Assembly (NCBI GenBank): GCA_027006175.1
Contig: JALTKS010000038.1
Span: forward strand, 115,373 to 179,372
Reading direction: 5' to 3'
From: Gammaproteobacteria bacterium
Lineage (GTDB): Bacteria; Pseudomonadota; Gammaproteobacteria; AKS1
Length of the DNA: 64,000 bases
Part shown: piece after piece, positions 9,453 to 18,841 of the stretch
Layout of the letters: each line of letters begins with the position of its first letter
How positions within the stretch are numbered: position 1 is the stretch's first letter
Translations under genes and position numbers: made by a program
The notes under the pieces: generated by a model
Told to the model about the DNA's origin: nothing
Databases searched by the model: none
The model's input: only the letters and a program-made list of their open reading frames with translations

Positions 9453-9608
9453 TCAAATGCTCACATAGCAAATACATAACATTATTTTATTTTTCACTAT
9501 TAAATACGAACATCGATAATAGTTATTCATGTATTAAACTACATTAAGGTTAAAAACATTGATTAAATATCTTTAATAATAATATCAGCCTCATATTTAG
9601 GAATTTCA

Positions 9609-9914
9609 ATGTCTAATTTTTCATATAAACTTCCGACAATATTCATATTAATAACTTTTTTAGTTGCTTGTAAAAGCATTGGTTTACGTGAGGACGAAGC
9701 CAGTAAAAAATCTAATACTGAATGTAAAAATGAGCAAAAAGAATGCAATACTAATGCCGCCAAAAGAAATAAAAATATTGCTCCAGCAGTTGAAGAACTT
9801 AGACCTGCCAAAGTTATGAATGGAGATATGTCTAAAACAAAAAAACTTCCACCAGACGAAGGTGTTGATTTTAATAAAATTGAACCCATCACCATAAAAT
9901 TTCCGAATAATTAA
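9609..9914 (+). CDS. Small predicted lipoprotein, Lys/Glu-rich, function unknown
   Basis: This 101-aa protein has a lipobox (TFLVAC, Cys21) after a hydrophobic signal segment. The mature part is charged and apparently unstructured, with a lysine-rich middle and a proline-containing C-terminus. Its stop codon overlaps the next start as TAATG, so it is translationally coupled to the large membrane protein gene. That coupling is the main clue that it works with it. Confidence 0.65.
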   Translation: MSNFSYKLPTIFILITFLVACKSIGLREDEASKKSNTECKNEQKECNTNAAKRNKNIAPAVEELRPAKVMNGDMSKTKKLPPDEGVDFNKIEPITIKFPNN

Positions 9915-11998
9915 TGCAATCGACTCTCTCACAAAAAACTCCGCTATGGTGGATGCTCACTATATTTGGGCTAAGCCTACTGTATATTCTCCCTGAGAGT
10001 ATCTTTAACTCGCAGTTAGTTATAGCATCTGGCAGTGACATGTCTGATGAAATACGCATTCATTCAGTTGAATTTTTTGGGAGAGCTATCTCTGGATTTG
10101 GTGCCAGTATATTAATCTCCGATTTTCTTATTAAAAGAAAATTATTATGCAATGCAGTTACTACTTTAATCGCATTTTTATTAATCACACTTATAGTGTG
10201 GCCAACTGTTTACTTTGGGCAAAAATGGATGATTGAATCATATCTTGTTAATAATTCTACAGCAGAACAAAGGCAACAAGCATTTTTCTCGCAATTATTA
10301 AAGGCGGGATTTACAAAGAACGTCATTAATATTGAAGGACTCCCTAACATTAATCAATCAGAACCATCCAAGTCTGAAATGACGTTTCTTACTCTTTTCA
10401 GCAGTCTAGTTTATGCTGACCCAAAAATGGATGACGTATTACACCCTCAATACAAAAACATCGTTTCAAATTACGTAAAAAGAAAAATGTACGACGATTT
10501 CGACGATAACTATTTACAATATAAAAAAATGCGCGTTGAAATTAATAAATATTATTATGAGTATAAAAAATCAAGCAAAAAATACTTTGATACTGTAAAT
10601 GGTTATGAAAAGATTGCAAACAGACAGTGGGCAAAAGTTGAGGCTCAAATTAAAAAGGGTTGGACTAAATATAATAATGCCAGACAGTCGTATATTGACA
10701 AGTCCAAGCCCCTTGCTGAGCAAGCAAGCAAAGATATTCCTACATACTTTCGTCGTAAAGGGAAGTGCCGCTCGGAGTCGTGTATTGATCGGTTAAATAA
10801 TGCATATAATAAAAAAATACTTAAACTTGGGCTTGGATATATCCCACCAGAAGAATGGCTATTAGAAGATAATCGCTCTTATTTTGAAAAAAACTTGCGT
10901 TGCCAAGGTCGAAACTGCTCTTTTAATATCAATATTTTTGGGGCCTTAAAAGAAATTTTTGGGAATAGCGAAAAAAAAGAATTAGCTTATACATCGAATC
11001 CCCTTCACTACCAACTTATTATATTAAAGAAATTCTTTAAAAAACTAGAAAAGCAATCTGGCTACCCGTCGAATATTAAAGCATTAAGTCAGTTTAGGAG
11101 TCATTCAAAAACCTCTAAAACAATACGAGTTAATTTACACAAAGAGGGTATACTGCTTCCAAAAACATGGCGTGCACACCAGAAAAATAAATTCTATGAT
11201 GCTATTCGAAATAAAATTATTCTGGTTTCTAATAACAAGTGGTCAGAAACCCCTTGGAAGAAAGATATTAATATCCGGCCTGGGCTTAGTCGATCAAGAT
11301 TTGAGATGTCTCAAGGAGTACAAAATAAAATAAAAAATGAGATAGGCGATGATTTTTATGTCTCCCCAATGCTAACTAACTGGAATGACAAAATATTTAA
11401 AGAAAAAGTAATCGATATAAATATTAATCGACAAACTAACAAAATTATCAAATTAGTGGAATCTAGTGTCACAGAATTTGAAGATGGCCACCAATTAGAG
11501 CATTATGGAAAAAATGCCATCCGTTCTACTTTAGTGCCTCCAATTTCTATGACCTTAAGCCTTATACTGGTTGTATTAACAATAATCAAAATCCCATTAA
11601 AAGCATTTTCTATAATTCAAACTCACTTTTCTAAAAGAAACGATGATAAACAATCTAGGTGTGAAAATAGTCGCCGTAACAGAAAAGTAATGGTCGGTAT
11701 TTTCTTCGCTACTATAGTTCTTATATTTAATATTCCCCTTTTATTCTCACCAAGCATCTATACTAAAAACGATTCACCAGTTAACTACTTTCTCAGTCAA
11801 GTTGAGGAAAGATCTACATCAATCGTTTCTAATGCTGTTAAATGGGCTCTGCATACACAACCAATTGTGTACCCTTTTGGTGCTTTTCTTGAGAGTAAAT
11901 TAAACATTATGAATAATGTAGACAAGCACGTTGAGTTCCTTAAATCCTTAGATGAAAAAGTCATAGGTAAAACCTTTTCCGATGGATCAAAAAATTAG
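9914..11998 (+). CDS. Large predicted inner-membrane protein with a long soluble domain, function unknown
   Basis: This 694-aa protein has three hydrophobic segments near the N-terminus (about residues 12-30, 55-73 and 78-100). A soluble, lysine- and tyrosine-rich region of more than 400 residues with coiled-coil character follows. Two further membrane segments lie near the C-terminus (about 535-558 and 590-612). Cys pairs occur as CRSESC and CQGRNC, suggesting an oxidising periplasmic location for the central domain. I recognise no family. It is coupled to a lipoprotein gene and sits in the accessory island. Codon use is AT-rich like its neighbours. Confidence 0.7.
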   Translation: MQSTLSQKTPLWWMLTIFGLSLLYILPESIFNSQLVIASGSDMSDEIRIHSVEFFGRAISGFGASILISDFLIKRKLLCNAVTTLIAFLLITLIVWPTVYFGQKWMIESYLVNNSTAEQRQQAFFSQLLKAGFTKNVINIEGLPNINQSEPSKSEMTFLTLFSSLVYADPKMDDVLHPQYKNIVSNYVKRKMYDDFDDNYLQYKKMRVEINKYYYEYKKSSKKYFDTVNGYEKIANRQWAKVEAQIKKGWTKYNNARQSYIDKSKPLAEQASKDIPTYFRRKGKCRSESCIDRLNNAYNKKILKLGLGYIPPEEWLLEDNRSYFEKNLRCQGRNCSFNINIFGALKEIFGNSEKKELAYTSNPLHYQLIILKKFFKKLEKQSGYPSNIKALSQFRSHSKTSKTIRVNLHKEGILLPKTWRAHQKNKFYDAIRNKIILVSNNKWSETPWKKDINIRPGLSRSRFEMSQGVQNKIKNEIGDDFYVSPMLTNWNDKIFKEKVIDININRQTNKIIKLVESSVTEFEDGHQLEHYGKNAIRSTLVPPISMTLSLILVVLTIIKIPLKAFSIIQTHFSKRNDDKQSRCENSRRNRKVMVGIFFATIVLIFNIPLLFSPSIYTKNDSPVNYFLSQVEERSTSIVSNAVKWALHTQPIVYPFGAFLESKLNIMNNVDKHVEFLKSLDEKVIGKTFSDGSKN

Positions 11999-12062
11999 CG
12001 CTCTACACTCTATTCGTACCCTTATGCTATATAGCACACAATACAAGAAATCTTTATTTCTA

Positions 12063-12443
12063 TTATGCCTCTCGATTATGTTCCGTTTGCTTTAGTTCAT
12101 TTTGTAAATAATTTGCTTTCTTTGTAACTAAATCTTCAATAATAACAGGGTAGTTGCCTAATAAATATCCCATGATAAATACTAAACAAAACTCCGCTTT
12201 TTTTTGCGGAAGCGCAAATATAATCGGCAGTGTTGCTATTAAATAAAACATAACTGATGATAAAAATATTTTCTCAATATTGTCCGTTGAAATATTAAAA
12301 TATGTTGCAACTTCATTTGCATACAAACTAATCACAACACCAAGGAATATAAAAACACAACTAAATAATAAACTCAGAACAATCTTTGTTAAATTGGAAA
12401 TTTCTTCTTGTCGCATCAATATTTGTTCTTTTTCTACACTCAT
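12063..12443 (-). CDS. Small membrane protein, function unknown
   Basis: This 126-aa protein has three likely membrane helices (around residues 20-42, 60-78 and 82-102) with a charged N-terminus and a Lys/Glu-rich C-terminus. It is convergent with the 694-aa membrane protein, 64 bp away. No motif is recognisable. An in-frame ATG and lack of overlap with other genes support it, but it has no family evidence. Confidence 0.5.
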   Translation of the reverse strand: MSVEKEQILMRQEEISNLTKIVLSLLFSCVFIFLGVVISLYANEVATYFNISTDNIEKIFLSSVMFYLIATLPIIFALPQKKAEFCLVFIMGYLLGNYPVIIEDLVTKKANYLQNELKQTEHNREA

Positions 12444-12552
12444 ATTATTGAATATCCATTATGACTATTAATGCATCACTCTACCTATAATCATTAATAC
12501 CGCACGTCTTATTTCATGTTTTTTTAAATTAATTTAAATATTATATTACTGT

Positions 12553-12613
12553 TAATCTTTGACAATTAGCATGGTCACGCATTCTTATTTATAACTCTGT
12601 CAAAGATTGACAA
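12553..12613. repeat. Inverted repeat downstream of the recombinase trio
   Basis: AATCTTTGACA (near 12554-12564) is repeated in inverse orientation as TGTCAAAGATT (near 12599-12609), separated by about 34 bases. It lies between the small membrane gene and the 3' end of the recombinase operon. The U-tract needed for a simple terminator is missing. It could be a recombinase site or a processing structure. Confidence 0.4.
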
Positions 12614-12631
12614 AAACATCTTCAAACAAAT

Positions 12632-14830
12632 TCATTTCATGCTTGGACGCATGTGCTTCAGCACGTTTGCTAACTTAATATTTCGATTATTATCTATATC
12701 GCTCTTAAGTATTGTATATGCACTAGACTTCTTGTAACCGATGAGTGGCGCGCATTGTTCTATTTTTATGTCTGGTTCATACGCCAAAAGATAACCTAGA
12801 ATAATTACGTGCATACAGTGCACGTAATGGCTCAATGTAATAGCTGGATCAAGGTGACCCATGAGTAGTGCCTGCTGATATAAATGACGTCTGCTTTTTT
12901 TCTCTAATGGTAAGAGTACAATATTATTCATGCTCTTCTGATCTTCAATTATTTCGTTAACCCAAGGTATATCTAGTCTTTCTATATTCGGCAAATGATG
13001 AATAAATATCATAATAAACCTGGCCGTACTAAAAGAATGCCTAAGAGTGTGATAAACAACCTTACTATCTCCTGTTATCTGCTTAAGAAGCACTATTACG
13101 GGACGAGTAAGTCGTGATATATTTGGCACTTCTCTATTAATAGAAAATAAATATTCATTCGGGTCTTTGGGATATTTTCTCAGCCACCATAGCAGTAGCA
13201 TTAGTTCATGCTGTGATAGTAAATCAACCAGTGGTAGCCATCGCCTACCAGATTTACTTTTAGATTCAGTAATTATAATCTCAAGGTATTTTTTTTCACC
13301 CCGTAGATGACATCGCTTTAGGTTGCATAAATCACTTCTCCTTGCGCCCGTCCTAAACGCAAGTATAAACAATATGAATCGATACCATTCGTATTCACCA
13401 CCATTACGTGCTCGATCATGCAAAATATTTTTAACTTTTTCATATTCTTTAACTGTTACGACCCTTGCATTAATAGTTTGTTCTTCATTAACGTAACCCT
13501 CTAGATCTTTAAATTCGACATGTGGAACATCACTATTTACTGTCTTAAGCCAGATATGGAAATTCTTTAAATTCTTACGAGTAGCCTGTCGCTCTTTTAA
13601 TGTCACCTTTGACAACAGAATATCGTCATACAACCTGTACCAATCTGTAATATTCTTTATTTCAATCACTGGAGCTAACATATAAAATGGTTTTCCTAAT
13701 TGACGAAAATAATTTGCAAATGTACTCGTCTTATTCGTTTTTTGAGTTGCTACATCTCCTTTAATTAATAAACAACCATATTTAATCAAATATTGTACCA
13801 TTGGTGAAATTACTACTTTACTTGAATTAAATTTAGTGAGAACTGATGAATCATTCTTTTTCAGTGATGAATTAATTTCCTTAATGACAAGTCTATCGCT
13901 TTTATTTTGTTCCTCGCATATCTCGCTAAGTATCACTATGTCATCTAACTCTTCATTTTCTGTTTCATTTTCATTTTCATTTTCTTTAGCTACACTTGAT
14001 AGGCCGCCCTTAAGATACTCACTAATTAACGGCGGTAAAATCTCGCCTAATTCATAACATACCCATTTTTGCAATTCTCTTAACGATTTTGGACACTCAC
14101 TTCTTGGCAACTGCTGACCCAGAAAAAACTTCTTTACAGAATAATTTATCTTCTTTGCATCAGCATCTACAATTATTTCTTTTAACCCATCATCTTTACG
14201 CATTAACCTATATAACTGACTTGTAATTGATCCTAGTGGATAACTTCTTTTTGTTTTTTTAGCACTTTGTTCATATTGCCATACCAACTGCTCATCGATG
14301 CCCTCTATTCCTTGTATTAAATCTGTCTTTTGAATTATTGACATCACTGAATCTTCACCGTCAATAACCCAACTGCTCAAAACAAGTCCAGCACATAATT
14401 GACCTATCCTTTCCTCACTATCCAGCGCAGACATACCATTCAAAGAATTTAAAAAAACAGACCACAGTTTTCGTGACTTCATTGCCTTTCTAAACGAGTC
14501 TGGTTTATGCCGAGCTTTATCATTTATTAAACGTATCAATGAAGGTAGTTTCATTTTTAATTTAAATTCTTTGCAAGCTTCATTGCAATACTCCTTTAAC
14601 GCGTTCAAACGAGGCTCTATGCGTTCAATTGAAACATCATGATATAATTTATTTAACGCTCCCCTTACATCATAACCTCTTACATAAATCTCTCTATCAC
14701 TACTTATATCCACATTATCTAACAATGTTTTAAATGCCGTAACCACAGCACTTATATCCTCCTCGTTCATGTCTTCCATATATCGATGATTATCCAATAT
14801 AAAATCCTCAATTATTAAATCAAAGTCCAT
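12632..14830 (-). CDS. Large tyrosine recombinase, third gene of a recombinase trio
   Basis: This 732-aa protein has a C-terminal tyrosine-recombinase catalytic domain with all expected residues: Arg in GARRSDL (497-498), Lys in the TESKSKSGRR hairpin (about 524), H-x-x-R in HTLRHS (594-597), GH at 658-659, and Tyr in SHYVHC (669). The first 380 residues are unlike ordinary integrases and are probably DNA- or partner-binding. An Asn-Glu repeat lies at 284-294. The start overlaps the end of the 843-aa gene by 11 bases. The three-gene overlapping layout resembles Gamma-Mobile-Trio type mobility modules, an assignment that needs an HMM check. Confidence 0.85.
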   Translation of the reverse strand: MDFDLIIEDFILDNHRYMEDMNEEDISAVVTAFKTLLDNVDISSDREIYVRGYDVRGALNKLYHDVSIERIEPRLNALKEYCNEACKEFKLKMKLPSLIRLINDKARHKPDSFRKAMKSRKLWSVFLNSLNGMSALDSEERIGQLCAGLVLSSWVIDGEDSVMSIIQKTDLIQGIEGIDEQLVWQYEQSAKKTKRSYPLGSITSQLYRLMRKDDGLKEIIVDADAKKINYSVKKFFLGQQLPRSECPKSLRELQKWVCYELGEILPPLISEYLKGGLSSVAKENENENETENEELDDIVILSEICEEQNKSDRLVIKEINSSLKKNDSSVLTKFNSSKVVISPMVQYLIKYGCLLIKGDVATQKTNKTSTFANYFRQLGKPFYMLAPVIEIKNITDWYRLYDDILLSKVTLKERQATRKNLKNFHIWLKTVNSDVPHVEFKDLEGYVNEEQTINARVVTVKEYEKVKNILHDRARNGGEYEWYRFILFILAFRTGARRSDLCNLKRCHLRGEKKYLEIIITESKSKSGRRWLPLVDLLSQHELMLLLWWLRKYPKDPNEYLFSINREVPNISRLTRPVIVLLKQITGDSKVVYHTLRHSFSTARFIMIFIHHLPNIERLDIPWVNEIIEDQKSMNNIVLLPLEKKSRRHLYQQALLMGHLDPAITLSHYVHCMHVIILGYLLAYEPDIKIEQCAPLIGYKKSSAYTILKSDIDNNRNIKLANVLKHMRPSMK

Positions 14831-17351
14831 TTTCTATTCTCCATCCATCACGTAACATAATTTCATTTATATTTTCTCTCATTTCACTTAATGACTCTTC
14901 CCAATCAAATGTAGAATATTTGCCTTGCGCGGATTGTCCATAATTCCAGTGCCCTAACATTGCGTCTATTTTCTCATCATGTACATTTCTTAATCTTAGT
15001 TCCGTTCTAATGTATCCTCTGTTTGCCCATAAATTTAAAGGCCATACATAGCCCAATGCATTTTTCAATATTACCCGTATTTGCTCAGGTGAAACTGCCT
15101 TAGGCTTCATGTTGTTACCAATGAAAAATATAAACCCAAAAGTATTTTTTTTATGTTCTTGCACTACACGTCTTTTTAGGCTGTGAAGATTCTGATTATT
15201 AGAATCCGTTAAAAGGAAAAATGTTTCGATATTCAACATTGGCAATTCTGAACAGAATCCCTTTACCCATTTCCTATATATAATTAATTGCTTAATACAA
15301 AACTCGCTGAGCGCTACTATCCGAGAGTTATAATAATCGGCGAAGTCTTTATCTGTAATTATTGCTGCCTCTCCTGCTAAATCAATGTCTTCTTCAAAAT
15401 GATATTTAAAACGCACCGACCTTGCTGCTGTTGCATAATCCAGCATTAAAACGATATAACATGAAAACAAATTATGAAATTCAATTCTCCGCTGTCCACC
15501 TGATTTTCTTATTTTGCTTAGGCTCTTTTGAATATCTTGAACTAGATTTTTTATACTTTTCTGTGTCGGTATTGCTCGCGCGCCAATCCATTCATTATTT
15601 TTAAACATTCTTGGTATATTTACTGATAGCTTATTATGAACGCCTAATTGAGGGCATTGCTGATATGTAATCGTTGCCATTTTAGATACTGACTTTGCGT
15701 ATAAACGTTGCAATGTTTTTACTGGGCGAGCTGTATAATATGGCTGACTCGCCAACTGATCTAAATTACACCCTGTCATCAATACTGCATCTGTTAAATC
15801 ATTTGCAATATCTGCTGCGTGTAATGGTATGTAGCGCGAAATCATTTCCAATGAAATTACCCTTCCACTACAACTAACAGCATCATTAATAATTTCTCTA
15901 CATATTTCCTTCAGTTGCTTTATTGGGATATTAAAAACACGATCTCCCGACTTTTTACTACTCCCTTCATCTTTATTTATTGACGCCAGTGCATCAACTA
16001 TTACCACTGGACAACCTAATGGCAGGATACTTACTGTCTTACGAACTAATTCCTTTGCTTTACTGGCCAGAACTGTTTTATAAAAAACAGGTTTTGTCTC
16101 AACTAACATAACCTTTTCATTTATGCAGAATGCTAAACTACTTGCAATATTTCTAACCGTCTTTTTATATGTTATTAATGTAGAAACTCTTTCTATCGTT
16201 TGGCCGTAAAGTAATGAAATTAATATTGCTACTGCCGACTTACGTTTATATATACTAATTGTTGTATCATCAATTATTGAATTTACATGCGTCAACACTT
16301 TTACCATTTCGTGTGGCGTCAACCTACCCCAGTGCGTAGGTAGTACTTGATTCCTATTCGCGATCGCTTTTGCTGCACCAGCTTTATCGAGCATTCCAAC
16401 TTCGGGTGTTTTTAGCTTAAACGCATCCTTTGATGGATTTACTTCATGTATTTCACCGTCGCTCTTTTGATCGTTAGTTCCATCTTCTTGTATCCATGTT
16501 TTATATTTTTTATCGCCTTCCTGTGTTAATAATCGTGTGTTTCCATTTTCATTTTCAAATGCCGTAGTCTCCGTAACGAGACCTCTTATCTCATCCATTC
16601 GCAAGCCCCTCGAATCACGTGACCCTGTAATTCTTCCTCTACCCTTACTGTTCTTTGGATTAAATATTCTGTAGTTGTAAAGAACATCTAAACCATCAAT
16701 AAACCTTATTAATTCCTCGTAACCATGCCAGTGTATTTTTGCTCTACTTTTAGCTTCTATTAACGCTTTTCTATAGTCCTTTGTGGTCATTCCAAATGAA
16801 GGCATGATTTCCCTTATTTTCTCAGCTTCTTGCTCACCCAAACTTCGACTTGCTCGACAAAAATTAATCAAGAATTGTCTAGATGATATTTTTTCAATAT
16901 CTATCCATACCAATAATGTATGGATTAGTAACCAGTCATATTCGTTGCAATATTCACCTTCACAACCTGACGTTATCGCTGCATACAATGGGTTAGATGA
17001 CGTATATGGTCTAAGTGTCTTATAACCATTAATTTTATTTTGATTTCTTTTGATCTTTAAATCATCGATGAGAAATTCATTCTCCCGACATACTTCCAGG
17101 TACCACTCAATCATCCATTCGGCAACAGCGTCACCCTTCTTACCTATTTCCATGATTTTAGGCATAATACGGTCTAAAAAAATTCTCAAATCATCTATAG
17201 CAACACAAGAATTTGGTACGCCTAGTGATTTTGAAATTTTATAGAATAATTTATTACCATTTATGCCTTCTTTGTTTTGCGGCATAACCGCTTTCTCACA
17301 AAAAATACTTAATATATCTTTCGTCCTGTATTTATCATTCATTACTATCAT
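14820..17351 (-). CDS. Large integrase-like protein (degenerate tyrosine recombinase), second gene of the trio
   Basis: This is an 843-aa protein with no signal or membrane segment. The last ~70 residues look like a tyrosine-recombinase active-site region: NRGYIRTELRLR at 777, MLGHWNYG with H801-W802, and a candidate Tyr812 in GKYSTF. An Arg lies in YATAARSVRF upstream. The HxxR box is altered, so catalysis is uncertain. It overlaps the small first gene by 17 bases and the third gene by 11, making a tight operon. In trio-type mobile islands a large second integrase works together with a canonical recombinase. Whether this is the same family is inference. Confidence 0.75.
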   Translation of the reverse strand: MIVMNDKYRTKDILSIFCEKAVMPQNKEGINGNKLFYKISKSLGVPNSCVAIDDLRIFLDRIMPKIMEIGKKGDAVAEWMIEWYLEVCRENEFLIDDLKIKRNQNKINGYKTLRPYTSSNPLYAAITSGCEGEYCNEYDWLLIHTLLVWIDIEKISSRQFLINFCRASRSLGEQEAEKIREIMPSFGMTTKDYRKALIEAKSRAKIHWHGYEELIRFIDGLDVLYNYRIFNPKNSKGRGRITGSRDSRGLRMDEIRGLVTETTAFENENGNTRLLTQEGDKKYKTWIQEDGTNDQKSDGEIHEVNPSKDAFKLKTPEVGMLDKAGAAKAIANRNQVLPTHWGRLTPHEMVKVLTHVNSIIDDTTISIYKRKSAVAILISLLYGQTIERVSTLITYKKTVRNIASSLAFCINEKVMLVETKPVFYKTVLASKAKELVRKTVSILPLGCPVVIVDALASINKDEGSSKKSGDRVFNIPIKQLKEICREIINDAVSCSGRVISLEMISRYIPLHAADIANDLTDAVLMTGCNLDQLASQPYYTARPVKTLQRLYAKSVSKMATITYQQCPQLGVHNKLSVNIPRMFKNNEWIGARAIPTQKSIKNLVQDIQKSLSKIRKSGGQRRIEFHNLFSCYIVLMLDYATAARSVRFKYHFEEDIDLAGEAAIITDKDFADYYNSRIVALSEFCIKQLIIYRKWVKGFCSELPMLNIETFFLLTDSNNQNLHSLKRRVVQEHKKNTFGFIFFIGNNMKPKAVSPEQIRVILKNALGYVWPLNLWANRGYIRTELRLRNVHDEKIDAMLGHWNYGQSAQGKYSTFDWEESLSEMRENINEIMLRDGWRIENGL

Positions 17352-17934
17352 CTCTACTATTGATTAGATCTAATCTTTCAGTGATATCTTCCTCATTATT
17401 CATACTATTTATCTCACTTTTATCTTGATTATTTAGTCGTCGTGAATAACAATATTTTTTTCTTCCAACTCCTATTATTTTTTTCCTGTCTTCATGTCTT
17501 AACCCACCCTTTGAAAAAACATCCTTACCTAACACTTCTATATATTTATTTAGTAAATCATTTATATTTTGTTCATCACCCAGCTTATACAATAAAAATG
17601 GGAGGACTGAGGACATATGCAGGCTGCATTTTCTTTTTCTGTTTAACCCATGAACCAGCTTTGCCCTTATTCTAAATTCAGGATCTATGCTGGCGGCTAG
17701 ATTAATTTCAAATGGACAAGTTATATAACGATATTTTTTATCTCTTCCCCTACAAACGAGAAAATTTGAAAGTTCAACAATTTCCCTTTTTATTTTTTTT
17801 GATAGTTGTGATGCAATAAGCGAATTGAATGAATTGCTTTCATACAGAATATCTGTTTGTTGCATAACTTCTACTACTGGACCCACAATGTCTTTAATAC
17901 TAATTTCAACAATTTCTAATTCATCTATATTCAT
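17335..17934 (-). CDS. Small basic protein, first gene of the recombinase trio
   Basis: This 199-aa protein is rich in Lys and Arg, with a hydrophilic acidic tail. It contains the block CRGRDKKYRYITCPFEIN, and later GLRHEDRKKIIGVGRKKY. I recognise no catalytic motif. It ends inside the start of the 843-aa gene. A small accessory protein as part of a trio with two large recombinases is a known layout of mobile genomic islands. Its own role is unknown. Confidence 0.7.
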   Translation of the reverse strand: MNIDELEIVEISIKDIVGPVVEVMQQTDILYESNSFNSLIASQLSKKIKREIVELSNFLVCRGRDKKYRYITCPFEINLAASIDPEFRIRAKLVHGLNRKRKCSLHMSSVLPFLLYKLGDEQNINDLLNKYIEVLGKDVFSKGGLRHEDRKKIIGVGRKKYCYSRRLNNQDKSEINSMNNEEDITERLDLINSRDDSNE

Positions 17935-18592
17935 CGTTTATCCCTCATCTACTAAAAGGGCTTCTTTATTTGATTGCCCTACATAAGTAATAAACGGGCT
18001 TACGTCTCCACGATCTTGTGTTTTTTTGGAGTATTATTAAAAATAATTTTAAATAAATTTTTAATATCAATAAAAACAACTAGATACAAAATATTTATTC
18101 CGTGACTATTTTAGAGATACACATTACTTTCTTGTATTATTCAAAAAGTATTTATGCTGTTTGATAAGTAAAATCCATTGTCAGTACACTGGGTTATATG
18201 ACGGCTGTCGCTCCAGTGCTGACGTTTACTGAAATTCAACGACAGGCGAGTTAAATACTGAAAGCAGACCGTTAGAGAAATCTAATGTAGCTCTGGAGCA
18301 GAGCTGCAAATTTATTGAGAATATAACTTTTGCTGTCTTTTTTTTGTGCTATTCGCTACACGATAGTATTATCAATTTAGTAACTCAATGAAAATATTAG
18401 TGATATTGCATTTATCGCAAAATTGCTACATAACACACCTGAATGAATACGGAAGTTTGAACAATAAGAAGATGAAAACAATGGAAATGTTTCTAACAAC
18501 ACATTCAAAAAATCTAAAAAACAGTCATATTATGTAGCCAATGTGCTACATATATAGTTAGCTGCTTGAAAAGAAACCGAGAAAATTAAGTA
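17935..18592. other. 658-bp non-coding region between the divergent recombinase trio and cargo genes
   Basis: No convincing reading frame was found. The region contains a 7-bp hairpin AGCTCTG-gag-CAGAGCT (18289-18305) and an imperfect inverted pair around GTCAGTACACTGG and CCAGTGCTGAC (about 18180-18225). Five copies of the hexamer GCTACA/TGTAGC lie at 18286, 18355, 18425, 18533 and 18545. The last two form a perfect palindrome. It must hold the promoters of both flanking operons and may hold recombinase or regulator sites. Confidence 0.55.
18531..18552. promoter_or_regulatory. Palindrome upstream of the cargo genes
   Basis: TATGTAGC and GCTACATA form perfect 8-bp arms separated by six bases, 41 bp before the first cargo start codon. 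Its position fits an operator or recombinase-binding site. The same hexamer occurs three more times upstream. Confidence 0.4.
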
Positions 18593-18841
18593 ATGAAATA
18601 CAAATGTACAAGTTGTGAATCTATAAACGAACTACCTGAGGGTGAAGATTCTACTAATTACGTGTGCTATTCATGCAAAGCACAACTTCCTGCAACGCCA
18701 GAAACAGATGGCGAAAATAGTGCGGTAGTTGGCTTAATTGGTGGCGCGGCATTAGGTGCGTCAATAGCCGGCCCTATTGGCGCAATCATCGGCGGTATTC
18801 TTGGTGGTATTATTGGTAAAGAATCAAAGGGGGTTGGCTAG
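18593..18841 (+). CDS. Zinc-ribbon plus glycine-zipper small protein
   Basis: This 82-aa protein begins with a zinc ribbon made of two CxxC knuckles (C5-C8 and C25-C28). A glycine-zipper membrane segment follows from about residue 44 (VGLIGGAALGASIAGPIGAI and further GxxxG steps). Glycine zippers insert in or associate with membranes. The next gene starts at the last base of this stop region, so the two are coupled. The combination is unusual and its function is unknown. It is the first gene of the co-directional cargo run. Confidence 0.65.
   Translation: MKYKCTSCESINELPEGEDSTNYVCYSCKAQLPATPETDGENSAVVGLIGGAALGASIAGPIGAIIGGILGGIIGKESKGVG

Noticed and set aside
18180..18320. CRISPR-like repeat array in the non-coding region before the cargo genes
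   Set aside because: Only short, irregularly spaced hexamers and hairpins; no regular repeat-spacer structure here or elsewhere in the window.
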